Source of the DNA: Brevundimonas sp. MYb52
GTDB lineage: Bacteria; Pseudomonadota; Alphaproteobacteria; Caulobacterales; Caulobacteraceae
Reading direction: 5' to 3'
NCBI RefSeq assembly: GCF_002979535.1
Contig: NZ_PCPB01000005.1
Coordinates: forward strand, 62,001 to 126,000
DNA: 64,000 nt
Positions within the stretch are counted from its first letter, which is position 1. Every line of letters begins with the position of its first letter. Under the pieces are notes generated by a model. It saw only the letters and a list, made by a program, of their open reading frames with translations, ran no database searches and was not told the DNA's origin. Of the stretch, positions 18,686-29,942 are shown one piece after another. The translations under genes were made by a program, and so were the position numbers.

Positions 18686-20745
18686 CGGCGCGACTTCCTT
18701 CCCAGCGGCACGAAGCGGATGGCCTGGCCGCCGCCGGGGGCCAGGTTCAGCGTCAGGGTATCAGCGGACGTGACTTCGCGCTGCTCGATGACGATGTCCT
18801 CGCGCTTCCCGCGATAGTCGGCGTTGGGACCGTCGCGATAGATCTCCGCGCGATAGCGGCGACCGGCGTCGAGGAAGCTCAGCGAGGCGCTCAGGCTGCG
18901 CGGATGCTCGTCCGACACGGCGCCCAGGGCCCAGACGTCGGAATGGCGATCCTTGCGGGCGATGACGACGAAGTCGCCGATCTCGCCGTCCAGAACCTTG
19001 GTCTCGGCCCAGTCGACCGGCACGTCCTTGATGAACTGGAAGGGCGCGGGGTTGGCCTCGTAGTGGACCAGCAGGTCCGCCGCCATCTGGATCGGGCTGT
19101 AGATGACGACATAGAGGGCCAACTGTTTGGCCCAGGTGGTCTGGATGCCGCCGGGGCTGCGCGTCTCCATGCCGAAGATGCCCGGCGTATAGTCCATCGG
19201 CCCGGCCAGCAGGCGGGTGAAGACCAGGTTGGCCTCGTGCTCGGGCGGGTTGCCCGGCTGGCCCCAGGCGCTGAACTCCATGCCCCGCGCGCCCTCGCGG
19301 CTGATCATGTTGGGATAGGTGCGGCGCAGGCCGGTGTCCTTGAACGGTTCGTGGGCGTTGACCGCGACCTGATGCTTGGCCGCCGTCTCGATGACGCGCA
19401 TGTGGTGTTGGGCCATGGGCTGGCTCTCGTGCCAGGCCATGACAGCGCGGCCGTCGGGTCCGGCCACCCGCGCGCCGCCGGCGTCGGCGACATAGCCGGT
19501 CTTGACCGAGTGCATCCCCAGTCGCTGATACAGGGCCATCGCCGGTTCGAGCTGCTGCTCATAGTGGAAGGCGTTGCCGCCCGTCTCGTGGTGGCCGATC
19601 AGCTGCACGCCCTTGGCCCGGCCGTGCGCCGTCACCCGCTCGATGTCGAAGTCGGGATAGGATTCGGTGAAGCTGAAGTCCGAGCCGTTGGCGAACCAGT
19701 CGCCGTCCCAGCCCTTGTTCCAGCCCTCGACCAGCACCCCGCCGAAGCCGTGCTCGGCGGCGAAGTCGATGTGCTTGATGGCGTTCTCGGTGGTGGCGCC
19801 GTGCTTGGGGCCGGAACCCCACGACTTCAGCTCCAGGTGCATTTCCCACCAGACGCCGAGGTACTTCATTGGCTTGAACCAGCTGACGTCGCCCAGCTTG
19901 TTGGGCTCGTTCAGGTTCAGGATCAGGCTGGATTCGACCAGGCCGGCGGCGCTGTCGCTGATCTGCAGAGTGCGCCATGGCGTGTGGAAGGGGGCCTGCC
20001 GCACCACAGCGGCGTTGGTCAGGCCTGGCGTCAACTGGGCGCGGAACTTCAGTCCCTCGGCGCGACGCAGGTTCATGCCCGCATAGTCGATCAGGGCCGC
20101 TTCGTGGATCGAGACGTGCAGGCCGCTGTCGCCGCGCACGGTCATCGGCGTCTGGGCGCTGCCGACCGCGTCGATGCGGGTGCGGTTATAGAGGTATTCC
20201 TCGCGGTTCCATTCCCAGGCCGGAATCCACCAGGCCTCGCCGTCCTCGGACAGGTTGAACTCGGTCAGTTCGGCGCCGATGCGGACGGTCTTCAGCCCCT
20301 CCTGCTCAGGGAATTCGTAGCGGAAGCCCAGGCCGTCGTCATAGAGGCGGCAGACCACGTCGAAGCGACGGCGAAGACCCGCCTTCTCGGTGAATGACAC
20401 CCGCCATTCGTTGTAGTGGTTGCGCACATAGCGGCGCTCGCCCCAGGGCTGCTCCCAGGTCTCGTCCACCGTGACGGGGGCGCCCGCCGACAGGGTCATG
20501 TTGCGCTCCAGCATGGGTGCGTCGGTCAGCAGGAAGCCCAGCCAGGAGGTGTCCACCACCTTGCGGCCCAGACGGCTGACCGCATAGGTCGGGCGCCCGT
20601 CGTTGTCGGTGGCCATCTCGATCGTCAGCACCCCGCCCGGCGACGAAGCGCGCACCGCGTTCGAGGTCGTCTGGGCCACGGCGGGGGCGCCGAAGGCCAG
20701 GGCCGAGACGGTCCCGAGGGCGAGGAAGGAGCGGCGTTTCAACAT
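18682..20745 (-). CDS. Glycoside hydrolase family 97 alpha-glucosidase (SusB-like)
   Basis: 687 aa from ATG 20745 (AGGA eight bases upstream). A twin-arginine-like leader KRRSFLALGTVSALAFGAPAVA suggests Tat export. A beta-super-sandwich N-terminal domain is followed by the catalytic barrel with GVLVEGWNKGWDGDW, IGHHETGG, NAHEPFKDTG and GARGMEFSAWG. These glutamate-bearing motifs fit the inverting SusB-type alpha-glucosidases rather than retaining members. It is the first gene of an operon GH97-MFS-esterase-GH15; the promoter region shared with lacI carries a TTTGCA repeat. Confidence 0.92.
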   Translation of the reverse strand: MLKRRSFLALGTVSALAFGAPAVAQTTSNAVRASSPGGVLTIEMATDNDGRPTYAVSRLGRKVVDTSWLGFLLTDAPMLERNMTLSAGAPVTVDETWEQPWGERRYVRNHYNEWRVSFTEKAGLRRRFDVVCRLYDDGLGFRYEFPEQEGLKTVRIGAELTEFNLSEDGEAWWIPAWEWNREEYLYNRTRIDAVGSAQTPMTVRGDSGLHVSIHEAALIDYAGMNLRRAEGLKFRAQLTPGLTNAAVVRQAPFHTPWRTLQISDSAAGLVESSLILNLNEPNKLGDVSWFKPMKYLGVWWEMHLELKSWGSGPKHGATTENAIKHIDFAAEHGFGGVLVEGWNKGWDGDWFANGSDFSFTESYPDFDIERVTAHGRAKGVQLIGHHETGGNAFHYEQQLEPAMALYQRLGMHSVKTGYVADAGGARVAGPDGRAVMAWHESQPMAQHHMRVIETAAKHQVAVNAHEPFKDTGLRRTYPNMISREGARGMEFSAWGQPGNPPEHEANLVFTRLLAGPMDYTPGIFGMETRSPGGIQTTWAKQLALYVVIYSPIQMAADLLVHYEANPAPFQFIKDVPVDWAETKVLDGEIGDFVVIARKDRHSDVWALGAVSDEHPRSLSASLSFLDAGRRYRAEIYRDGPNADYRGKREDIVIEQREVTSADTLTLNLAPGGGQAIRFVPLGRKSRR

Positions 20746-20807
20746 AATCACGTCCTGTAACAAAGGCTCTTGCCAGACGCCGTTTGACGGGCGCATGAGA
20801 GAGCAAG

Positions 20808-20831
20808 ATTTGCAGCAAATTTTGCAGCGAC
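20808..20831. promoter_or_regulatory. Candidate LacI-family operator A
   Basis: A perfect 13-base palindrome ATTTGC-A-GCAAAT (20808-20820) runs into a second TTTGCAGCGA (20821-20830). It lies between the divergent GH97 and lacI genes, about 63 bases before the former and 22 before the latter. TTTGCA repeats also occur at 25407 and 25571 by the receptor gene. Assignment to the adjacent LacI regulator is inference. Confidence 0.6.
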
Positions 20832-20852
20832 TGTTTTCGGAGCCCGCGACCC

Positions 20853-21866
20853 TTGAGCCGCAAGTCCACGCGACTGGAAGACCTGGCCCAACTGGCGGGC
20901 GTCTCGATTTCCACGGCGTCGCGCGCCCTGAACGACCACCCGGCGGTCAACGACCGGACCAAGCAACTGATCTGGAAGCTGGCGCGCGAGCACGACTATC
21001 CGTTCCGCCGCTACATGCCGGCGGGCCCCATCGGCGCCGAGGCGACCATCGCCCTGGTGGTGCCGCGTCCGCAGGGGCGCGAGGGGCGTCTCAGCGACCC
21101 CTTCTTTCTGGAACTGCTGGCCGGGGTGGGCGAGGCGGCGCGCGAGCGCGGCTGCGACCTGATCATGAGCCATCTGGCCCCGGCGACCTATGAAGACGTG
21201 GCCGCCGCCATGACCACCAGCCGCGCCGATGGCGTCATCTTCCTGGGGCAGAGCACCCTGCACGCGGCCTTCAACCGCCTGGTCGAGACCGAGGCGCGTT
21301 TCGTCGTCTGGGGCGCTGAGCTGCCCGATCAGCTCTATTGCTCGATCGGCTCGGACAACATCAACGGCGGGCGTCGGGCGACCCTGCACCTGGCCCGACT
21401 GGGGCGTAAACGCATCGTCTTCCTGGGCGACCTCGATCCGCCCGAGGCCATGCAGCGCCATCGCGGCTATCTGGATGCTTTGGCCAGCGCGGGTCTGCCG
21501 GTTGATCCGGCCCTGATCGTGGACGCCCACTTCGAGGTCGAGTCCGCCGAGGCCTCGGTCGAGTCCCTGCTGCGGCGCGGCGTAGACTTCGACGGCGTGG
21601 TCTGCGCCAGCGACCAGATCGCCCTGGGCGCCGTGCGCGCCCTGACCCACGCGGGTCGCAGCGTGCCGCGCGACGTCTCGGTCATCGGCTTCGATAACGT
21701 CCCCTTCAGCCGCTATTCCAGCCCGGCTCTGTCCACCATTGCTCAGGACACGATGAAGGCCGGTCGCCTGATGGTGTCCAAGCTGCTGGACCACGGCGGC
21801 GACGCCGCCGGCCGCTCCGAGCGCGTGCCGACGGACCTGATCGTGCGCGAGAGCTGCGGCGGCTGA
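20853..21866 (+). CDS. LacI-family transcriptional regulator of alpha-glucan utilisation
   Basis: 337 aa from a TTG start; translation opens at the canonical place for LacI proteins, with the helix-turn-helix LEDLAQLAGVSISTASRALND at residues ~8-28. A hinge and a periplasmic-binding-protein-like effector domain follow (ending VPTDLIVRES, the usual family close). It is divergent from GH97 and convergent with the GH13 alpha-glucosidase, with only 7 bases between stops. It probably represses both glycosidase operons and the receptor until a maltodextrin-type inducer binds. The inducer is unknown. Confidence 0.92.
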   Translation: MSRKSTRLEDLAQLAGVSISTASRALNDHPAVNDRTKQLIWKLAREHDYPFRRYMPAGPIGAEATIALVVPRPQGREGRLSDPFFLELLAGVGEAARERGCDLIMSHLAPATYEDVAAAMTTSRADGVIFLGQSTLHAAFNRLVETEARFVVWGAELPDQLYCSIGSDNINGGRRATLHLARLGRKRIVFLGDLDPPEAMQRHRGYLDALASAGLPVDPALIVDAHFEVESAEASVESLLRRGVDFDGVVCASDQIALGAVRALTHAGRSVPRDVSVIGFDNVPFSRYSSPALSTIAQDTMKAGRLMVSKLLDHGGDAAGRSERVPTDLIVRESCGG

Positions 21867-21873
21867 TCCCACC

Positions 21874-23513
<1,640 letters not shown>

Positions 23514-23517
<4 letters not shown>

Positions 23518-25358
23518 TGGGCAGGGCCTTCGGATACGCAGATCAGGTAGTCGAGCGGCGGCACGGTCACGCGGACCACGCCTGGCGCGGCGGAAGCGGC
23601 GGGGCAGGACCCGCGCGCGGCGGTCCAGCGGGTCGAGGACGGATCGACCAAGATGTTGGCGCTCAGCGACTCGGTCCCGGTGTTGAACACCACCAGGGTC
23701 TCGCCCGTCTGGCCGGGCAGGGCGCGGGTGATGGCGAACAGGCCGGGCGCCTCGGCGGCGGCGCGCACCGTCTGCTCGCCGCGACGCAGGGCCGGGTCGG
23801 CGGCGCGCAGCCGGGCCATTTCGCTGATGGCGCGATAAAGCGGCGCTCCGCGGTCGTAAGGGTCGCGCAGGCCGCCGATGCGCTGCTCGGTGCGATAGGT
23901 CTCGACCTGCCCGTCCCACATGTCCTGACGCCCGCCGCCGTAGCCGCCGCCGCCGGCGAAGCCCTGTTCGTCGCCGTAGTAGAGGGTGGGCACGCCTCGG
24001 CTGAACATCATCAGGGCGTGGGCCAGGCTGGTGCGGGCCAGAAGTTCGGCGTCCGGCGCCTGGGGATGGGCCTTCAGCACGAAGCCGCCGATCCGACCCA
24101 TGTCGTGGTTGCCCAGGAAGGTCGGCAGCTGCAGCGCGGCCTCAGCCCCGCCTTCATACAGGGCGTCAGCGGCGAACAGCTTGGCCAGGGCGTCCGGCGC
24201 CTTGGCGCCATTGGCCACATCGGTGGCGACCGACTGGAAGCCGAAGTCGAGCACGGCGGGCAGCTTGTCCACCCGCGTGTGCTGGGCCAGGGCCGCAGGG
24301 TCGTGGTCATAGACCTCGCCGAAGATATGGAAGTTGGGGATGCCGCGGGCCTTGGCCCGCTCCATCATGGCCGGGACGAAGGCCTGCCAGAACTCGGGGT
24401 TCACATGCTTGGCCGTGTCGATGCGGAAGCCGTCGATCCCGTAGTCGTCGATCCAGTCGCCGAAGATCTCGATCATGCCCTGAACCACGCGCGGGTTCTC
24501 GGTGAACAGGTCGTCCAGCCCGGCGAAGTCGCCGTGGGTCGAGCTTTCGCCCCGGAAGGTCGAGTCGCCCCGGTTGTGATAGAGCAGGGGATCGTTCAGC
24601 CAGGCTGGGACCTTCACCGTCTCCTCGCCGGCCGGGATGTAGGGCGTGTAGGCCCAGGTCGGATCGGTCAGCCGGGCGAAGTCCGACGCATCCCCGTCGC
24701 CGCGGAAACCGTCATTGATCGCCGCACCCTCCACGCCGCCGCGCCGCGTATAGGGATAGTCGGCGACGGGACGATAGGCGCAGTCGTTTTTCGGGCATTC
24801 GCGATACTGGATCACGTCGGCCGTGTGGTTGGTGACGATGTCCAGATAGACCTTCATGCCGCGCGCATGGGCCGCCTCGACCAGGGCCTTCATCGTTTCC
24901 GGCTCGCCGAAATGCGGGTCGGGGCGGGTGAAGTCGGTGATCCAGTAGCCGTGGAAGCCGGCCATCGGCCGGCCGACCGTCGGCTGCACCGGCTTGTTCT
25001 TGAAGACGGGGGCCAGCCAGATGGCGGTAGCGCCCAGGCCCTGCAGATAGTCCAGCTTCTGCATCACTCCGGCCAGATCGCCGCCGTGATAGAATTCGGG
25101 GCTGGACGGATCAAAGCCGCTAATCAGCCGGTCCGGCGCATAGCCGCCGTGGTCGTTGGCGGCGTCGCCGTTGGCGAAGCGGTCGGGCAGAAGGAAGTAG
25201 ATGACCTCGTCCTGCGGCGGGCGCTGACGCATGGCCTCAAGGGTCGAGGCGGCGGGCGCCTGGGCCGACGTCTGGGCCGAGGCGGCTCCGGCGCCCAGCA
25301 GACTCAGGCCGGCGGCGGCGGCGAGCAGACTCTTCCTGCGGCGTGGCGTCCTGGGCAT
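23514..25358 (-). CDS. GH13 alpha-amylase, exported
   Basis: 614 aa from ATG 25358 with AGGGAGGG just upstream. The leader RTPRRRKSLLAAAAGLSLLGAGAASA is a signal peptide with a twin-arginine-like start. Catalytic-domain motifs are YFLLPDRFANGD, LDIVTNHTAD, GFRIDTAKHVN (nucleophile), HIFGEVYD (acid) and FLGNHDMGR. The C-terminal ~90 residues form a beta-sandwich-like end with two cysteines (RGSCPAA, YLICVSE). It should cut starch-like polymers outside the cytoplasm. First gene of a two-gene operon, divergent from the receptor. Confidence 0.92.
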
Positions 25359-25406
25359 GGCGGCCCTCCCTGTCCTGTCTCTCCGATGCGATGCCGGGGA
25401 GATCGA

Positions 25407-25427
25407 TTTGCAAGTTTTTGCAGCGAC
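25407..25427. promoter_or_regulatory. Candidate LacI-family operator B
   Basis: TTTGCAAGTTTTTGCAGCGAC: two TTTGCA units 10 bases apart, with the same TTTGCAGCGAC end as site A, 49 bases upstream of the amylase start. Likely bound by the lacI product (inference from identity with site A). Confidence 0.55.
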
Positions 25428-25570
25428 GGACGGGCCTGTCAACCGCGCCATTTTCGCCTTGTTTTCCAGGCGCGCCCCCATGTTGCGCCGCAATATAGGC
25501 CAATCTGACGGGTGTTTTGGTCGAACATGGTCCGGTCTCAAACATTACCGGCTTGCAAGGTTGTCATAGA

Positions 25571-25591
25571 TTTGCATAAGTTTGCGTCAGA
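25571..25591. promoter_or_regulatory. Candidate LacI-family operator C
   Basis: TTTGCATAAGTTTGCGTCAGA: a TTTGCA and a TTTGC unit 10 bases apart, 39 bases upstream of the receptor ATG. It is a weaker match to sites A and B but has the same spacing as B. Confidence 0.45.
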
Positions 25592-25629
25592 TCGCTTCAT
25601 CAGAGAGCGACACTCATGGGAGGATGACG

Positions 25630-28407
25630 ATGGCTTCTGGCTTCACCCGGCGTGCGCGCCTCATGACCGGCGGCGCCTTGGGCGTTGTCATGACCCTGGC
25701 TCTGGCGGGCGGCGCCCAGGCGCAGACCGCCTCGCAGGACGACCAGGCGACCCAGGTCGACGAGATCGTCGTCACCGGCATCCGTCGCTCGATCGAGGCT
25801 TCGATCTCGGCCAAGGCCCGCAACACCTCGATCGTCGAAGTCATCTCGGCCGAAGACATCGGCAAGCTGCCCGACGTCTCGATCGCTGAATCCCTGGCCC
25901 GCCTGCCCGGCGTGACCATGCAGCGCCTCGATGGCCGCAGCCAGCAGATCTCCATTCGCGGCCTCGGCCCGGACTTCACCACCGCCCTGCTGAACGGGCG
26001 CGAAATGGTGACGACCGGCGATAACCGCGGCGTCGAATTCGACCAGTTCCCCTCGGAGCTGATGTCCAGCGTCATCGTCTACAAGACGCCCGACGCCGCC
26101 CTGACCGGTCAGGGCCTGGCCGGCACGGTGGACATGAAGACCGTGCGTCCGCTGGATTACGGTCGTCGCGCCATCGTGGCCAACGCCCGTTATGAGTGGA
26201 ACGACATCGGCGCCCTGAACTCGGGCACCACCGACAACGGCAGCCGCTATACGCTGAGCTATATCGACCAGTTCGCGGACGACACCATCGGCATCGCCCT
26301 GGGCTACGCCCACATGACGTCGCCCTATCAGTCGGAGCGTTTCAACGCCTGGGGCTATCCGACCCACAGCGACGGCAACCTGCTGACCGGCGGGGTCAAG
26401 CCCTACGTCATGTCGTCGGAGCTGGAGCGTGACGGCTATATGGGCGTGCTGGAATGGCGCCCGAACGATCGCTTCCACTCGACGATCGACGCCTTCTATT
26501 CCGAGTTCAAGAACACCCAGGTCCTGCGCGGCATCGAGTTCCCGCTGGCCTGGGGCGGATCGTCCGGCGCCTGCCCCGGTTCGCTCGCTGACTGCCGTCC
26601 CGGCCCGTCGCTGCGCCCCGGCTACACCGTTGAAGACGGCATGATCGTCGCCGGCACCTGGGACAACATCAAGGGCGTGGTCCGCAACGACCTGAACAAG
26701 CGCGACAGCAACATCACGGCCCTGGGCTGGAACACCGAGTTCGTCGCCAATGACGACTGGTCGTTCAACCTGGACCTCAACTACTCCAAGGTCGAGCGCA
26801 ACGACATCATCCTGGAGACCAACGCCGGCACCGGCCGCAACATCAATGGCGCCCTGGACACCCTGGGCTTCGAACTGACCGGCGACGGCGTGACCCGCTT
26901 CACCAGCCAGCTGGACTATTCCGATCCGAACCTGATCAAGATCACCAGCCCGCAGGGCTGGGGCGGCGACGTCATTCCGGGCGGCCAGGCCGGCTACATG
27001 AACACCCCGTCCATCGAGGACGAGATCAAGGCGGTCCGCTTCGTCACCACCCGCCAACTGCATCAGAGCCCGTTCAGCTCGATCGACTTCGGCGTCAACT
27101 ATTCGGAACGCGAGAAGTCCTTCGTCAACGACCAGTATTACCTGGCCGTGCCGGGCGGCGGCGATCTGGCCATCCCGACCCAGTTCCTGATGGACCCGAC
27201 CGACCTGGGCTACCTCGGCATCTCCAAGGTCATCAGCTATGACGCCCTGGGCGTGATCAACAGCGGCGCCCTGGCCAAGGTGCGCAACCCCAATGCCGAC
27301 GTCGCCGCCGGCAACTGGGAAGTCTCGGAAAAGGTCACCACCACCTTCATCCGCGCCAACATCGATCACAATCTGTTCGGCATGCCGCTGACCGGCAACG
27401 TCGGCGTTCAGGCCGTCTATACGGACCAGGCCTCGACCGGTTTCTCGGCCAGCCAGCTGGCGCCCGGCGTGTCCCAGACCCTGGCCGTTGCGGGCGGCGT
27501 CGACTACCTGGAGATCCTGCCCAGCGCCAACTTCATCGTGGAGGCGGGCGACGACTTCTTCGTCCGCTTCGCGGCGGCCCGCACCCTGGCTCGCCCGCGC
27601 ATGGACGACATGCGCGCCTCGCGGAACTACAGCTACAACCCGGCCCTGGCCCAGTCTGGCGACATCAACCGTTCGCCCTGGTCGGGCGGCGGCGGCAACC
27701 CGGAACTGCGTCCCTTCATCGCCGACGTGGCCGACATTTCGATCGAGAAGTATTTCGCCAACCGTCGCGGCTATGTCTCGCTGGCGGCCTACTACAAGAA
27801 CCTCGAGAGCTATGTTTACAACCACAATCAGGTCTTTGACTTCACCGGCTATCCGATCGGCGTCGGCAACCCCGAACCGGTCCTGCGTGAAGGCCTGATC
27901 GGCGCGCCGGACAACGGCGACGGCGGTTGGATCAAGGGGGTGGAGTTCGCGGTGTCTGCGCCGTTCGAAATCATCCATCCGATGCTGGAAGGCTTCGGCG
28001 GTCAGTTCAGCGCCTCCTGGACCGACAGCGAGATCCAGCCCGATCCGACCCAGGCTCCGACCACCCTGCCGGGTCTGTCGGAAACGGTGGTCAACACCAC
28101 GGTCTATTACGAGAAGTACGGCTTCCAGGCCCGCCTCTCGCACCGCTACCGGTCGGACTTCCTGGGCGAGGTCGCCGGCTTCGGCAACGGCCGCACCCTG
28201 CGTTCGGTCGCGGCGGAAAGCATCATCGACGCCCAGATCGGCTATGAGTTCCAGTCGGGTCCGGCCGAGGGTCTGTCGATCCTGGCCCAGGTCAACAACC
28301 TGACCGACGAGCCGTTCAAGACCTTCGAGAACGGCGACGAGCGCCGCACCATCGACTTCCAGAAGTACGGCCGCACCTTCCTGGTCGGCGTCAACTACCG
28401 CTTCTGA
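25630..28407 (+). CDS. TonB-dependent receptor, probable maltodextrin transporter (MalA-like)
   Basis: 925 aa. ATG 25630 is preferred to ATG 25624 because GGGAGG ends six bases before it. The signal peptide ends near GGAQAQ (~residue 32). The TonB-box-like stretch VDEIVVTGIRRSIEAS precedes a plug domain (AESLARLPGVTMQRLDGRSQQISIRGLG), and the protein ends in a barrel closing with FLVGVNYRF. It matches the TIGR01782 Xanthomonas/Caulobacter receptor group; MalA of Caulobacter is a known maltodextrin member. Divergence from the amylase operon and the shared operators support this substrate, which remains inference. Confidence 0.88.
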   Translation: MASGFTRRARLMTGGALGVVMTLALAGGAQAQTASQDDQATQVDEIVVTGIRRSIEASISAKARNTSIVEVISAEDIGKLPDVSIAESLARLPGVTMQRLDGRSQQISIRGLGPDFTTALLNGREMVTTGDNRGVEFDQFPSELMSSVIVYKTPDAALTGQGLAGTVDMKTVRPLDYGRRAIVANARYEWNDIGALNSGTTDNGSRYTLSYIDQFADDTIGIALGYAHMTSPYQSERFNAWGYPTHSDGNLLTGGVKPYVMSSELERDGYMGVLEWRPNDRFHSTIDAFYSEFKNTQVLRGIEFPLAWGGSSGACPGSLADCRPGPSLRPGYTVEDGMIVAGTWDNIKGVVRNDLNKRDSNITALGWNTEFVANDDWSFNLDLNYSKVERNDIILETNAGTGRNINGALDTLGFELTGDGVTRFTSQLDYSDPNLIKITSPQGWGGDVIPGGQAGYMNTPSIEDEIKAVRFVTTRQLHQSPFSSIDFGVNYSEREKSFVNDQYYLAVPGGGDLAIPTQFLMDPTDLGYLGISKVISYDALGVINSGALAKVRNPNADVAAGNWEVSEKVTTTFIRANIDHNLFGMPLTGNVGVQAVYTDQASTGFSASQLAPGVSQTLAVAGGVDYLEILPSANFIVEAGDDFFVRFAAARTLARPRMDDMRASRNYSYNPALAQSGDINRSPWSGGGGNPELRPFIADVADISIEKYFANRRGYVSLAAYYKNLESYVYNHNQVFDFTGYPIGVGNPEPVLREGLIGAPDNGDGGWIKGVEFAVSAPFEIIHPMLEGFGGQFSASWTDSEIQPDPTQAPTTLPGLSETVVNTTVYYEKYGFQARLSHRYRSDFLGEVAGFGNGRTLRSVAAESIIDAQIGYEFQSGPAEGLSILAQVNNLTDEPFKTFENGDERRTIDFQKYGRTFLVGVNYRF

Positions 28408-28431
28408 TCCCTTCTCTCTTCTGAGCCGACT

Positions 28432-28468
28432 GGGGGCCGTGTCTTTCGAGGCCGGCCCCCTCTTTTTT
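28432..28468 (+). terminator. Rho-independent terminator after the receptor gene
   Basis: Arms GGGGGCCG (28432-28439) and CGGCCCCC (28453-28460) are followed by TCTTTTTT. It is 24 bases beyond the receptor stop; a strong intrinsic terminator. Confidence 0.85.
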
Positions 28469-28576
28469 GCCTCAGCATGATTTTCGGCGCGCTTCCTGCT
28501 CTGGACGCCGCGCCGTCTTGCCTAGACAGTTCTTGTATATCGCGGCGCTGTCGTCGCGGTCCTTCGGGGAGCGACC

Positions 28577-29878
28577 ATGAGCCAACCGCAAAGTGGAACG
28601 GGGGGAGCCGTGCGCGGCACCGGCCTCGCCTTCGCCTATGTCACCAGCCTCTTCTTCGCCTGGGGTTTCGCCACTTCGCTGATCGACCCGCTGATCGCGG
28701 CGGTGCGGCGAGTGTTCGACCTCAGCTACACTGAATCCTTCCTGACCACCTTCGCCTGGTTCATCGCCTATGGCGTGGCCTCGCTGCCGGCGGCGGCGGT
28801 GCTGACGCGTCTGGGCTACAGCCGCTCGATCATCGCCGCCTTGCTGACCATGGTGCTGGGCTGTCTGATCGTGCCGGTCGCCACCATCATCGACTTCTAT
28901 CCGGGCATCCTGCTGGCCCTGTTCGTCATCGCCTCGGGCGTGACCCTGCTGCAGGTGGCGGCCAATCCGCTGGTGGCCGAGCTGGGCACCAAGAAGAGCT
29001 CGCACTTCCGCCTGGTCTTCTCCCAGGCCTTCAACTCCCTGGGGGCCACGGTCGGGCCGTGGCTGGGCGCGCACGTCCTGTTGACCGGCGGGGTCTTCGC
29101 CGCCGGCGCGGTCGTCACCGTGGCCACGCGCGGCGAGTCCCTGCGCAGCATCGACATCGCCTTCCTGGGCATGGGGGCCTTCTTCGCCCTGATCGCCGCC
29201 TTCATCTTCTCGGCGCGCAAGCAGATCAACGCCGCCGCCCCGGCCCATGACGCGGCCGAACCGGTCGGCGCCGCCGCCATCCTGTCGGCGCTGAAGTCGC
29301 GCTGGGCCCTGTTCGGCGCCCTGGCCATCTTCATCTACGTCGGTTCCGAAGTGGCCATCGGCAACATGCTGACCAACTTCCTGTCCGGTCCCGACATCCT
29401 GAACATTCCGGTCCATGAGGCGGGCAAGATGGTCGCTCTCTACTGGGGCGGGGCCATGGTCGGCCGCTTCATCGGCTCCTGGCTGCTGACCCGCATCCAC
29501 GCCGGCGTCCTGCTGAGCATCTGCACCGTGGTCGCGGCCACCCTGTGCCTGATCGTCACCCAGACGGGCGGCGTGACGGCGGCCTATGCGGCCCTGGCTG
29601 TCGGCTTCTTCAACTCCATCATGTTCCCCAGCATCTTCACCCTGACGCTGGAGCGGTCGAGCGCGCCGGCCGCCGCGACCTCGGGCCTGCTGGTCTTCGG
29701 CATCATCGGCGGGGCTCTGCTGCCCCTGCTGGCGGCGCAGGTGGCCGACCGCTCGGGCGACATCCATCTGGGCTTCTTCGTGCCGGTGGCGGGCTATCTG
29801 CTGCTGACCGTCTTCGCCATCGTCTGCGCCCGCACCAAGGGCCGCGACAGCGAAGGCCCGGTCGCTTCGCCGCACTAG
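28577..29878 (+). CDS. MFS sugar permease of the FucP (fucose/glucose/galactose) family
   Basis: 433 aa, ~12 transmembrane segments. The N-terminal YVTSLFFAWGFATSLIDPL and the loop following it are characteristic of the FucP/GluP/NagP proton-sugar symporters. GGGGAG lies 7 bases before the ATG. It follows the alpha-glucan receptor but is separated by a strong terminator and lacks the TTTGCA repeats. A role in hexose uptake (for instance glucose released by the glucoamylase) is plausible, not proven. Confidence 0.86.
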   Translation: MSQPQSGTGGAVRGTGLAFAYVTSLFFAWGFATSLIDPLIAAVRRVFDLSYTESFLTTFAWFIAYGVASLPAAAVLTRLGYSRSIIAALLTMVLGCLIVPVATIIDFYPGILLALFVIASGVTLLQVAANPLVAELGTKKSSHFRLVFSQAFNSLGATVGPWLGAHVLLTGGVFAAGAVVTVATRGESLRSIDIAFLGMGAFFALIAAFIFSARKQINAAAPAHDAAEPVGAAAILSALKSRWALFGALAIFIYVGSEVAIGNMLTNFLSGPDILNIPVHEAGKMVALYWGGAMVGRFIGSWLLTRIHAGVLLSICTVVAATLCLIVTQTGGVTAAYAALAVGFFNSIMFPSIFTLTLERSSAPAAATSGLLVFGIIGGALLPLLAAQVADRSGDIHLGFFVPVAGYLLLTVFAIVCARTKGRDSEGPVASPH

Positions 29879-29900
29879 GTTCGCGCCATCGACGGGAAGG

Positions 29901-29932
29901 GGCCGCGTCCGATCGCTCGGGCGCGGCCTTTT
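29901..29932 (+). terminator. Rho-independent terminator after the FucP-like gene
   Basis: Arms GGCCGCG (29901-29907) and CGCGGCC (29922-29928), with an inner CCGA/TCGG extension, followed by TTTTCTT. It sits between convergent genes and may act for both, though the T-run favours the + strand. Confidence 0.82.
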
Positions 29933-29942
29933 CTTATGGGAA

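Noticed and set aside
25600-28143. Very long antisense frames opposite the receptor, chemotaxis receptor, TPR and other genes
   Set aside because: High GC keeps several frames open; the translated text is Gly/Ala/Arg/His-rich low-complexity sequence with no motifs, and the opposite strand holds a clear gene in each case.
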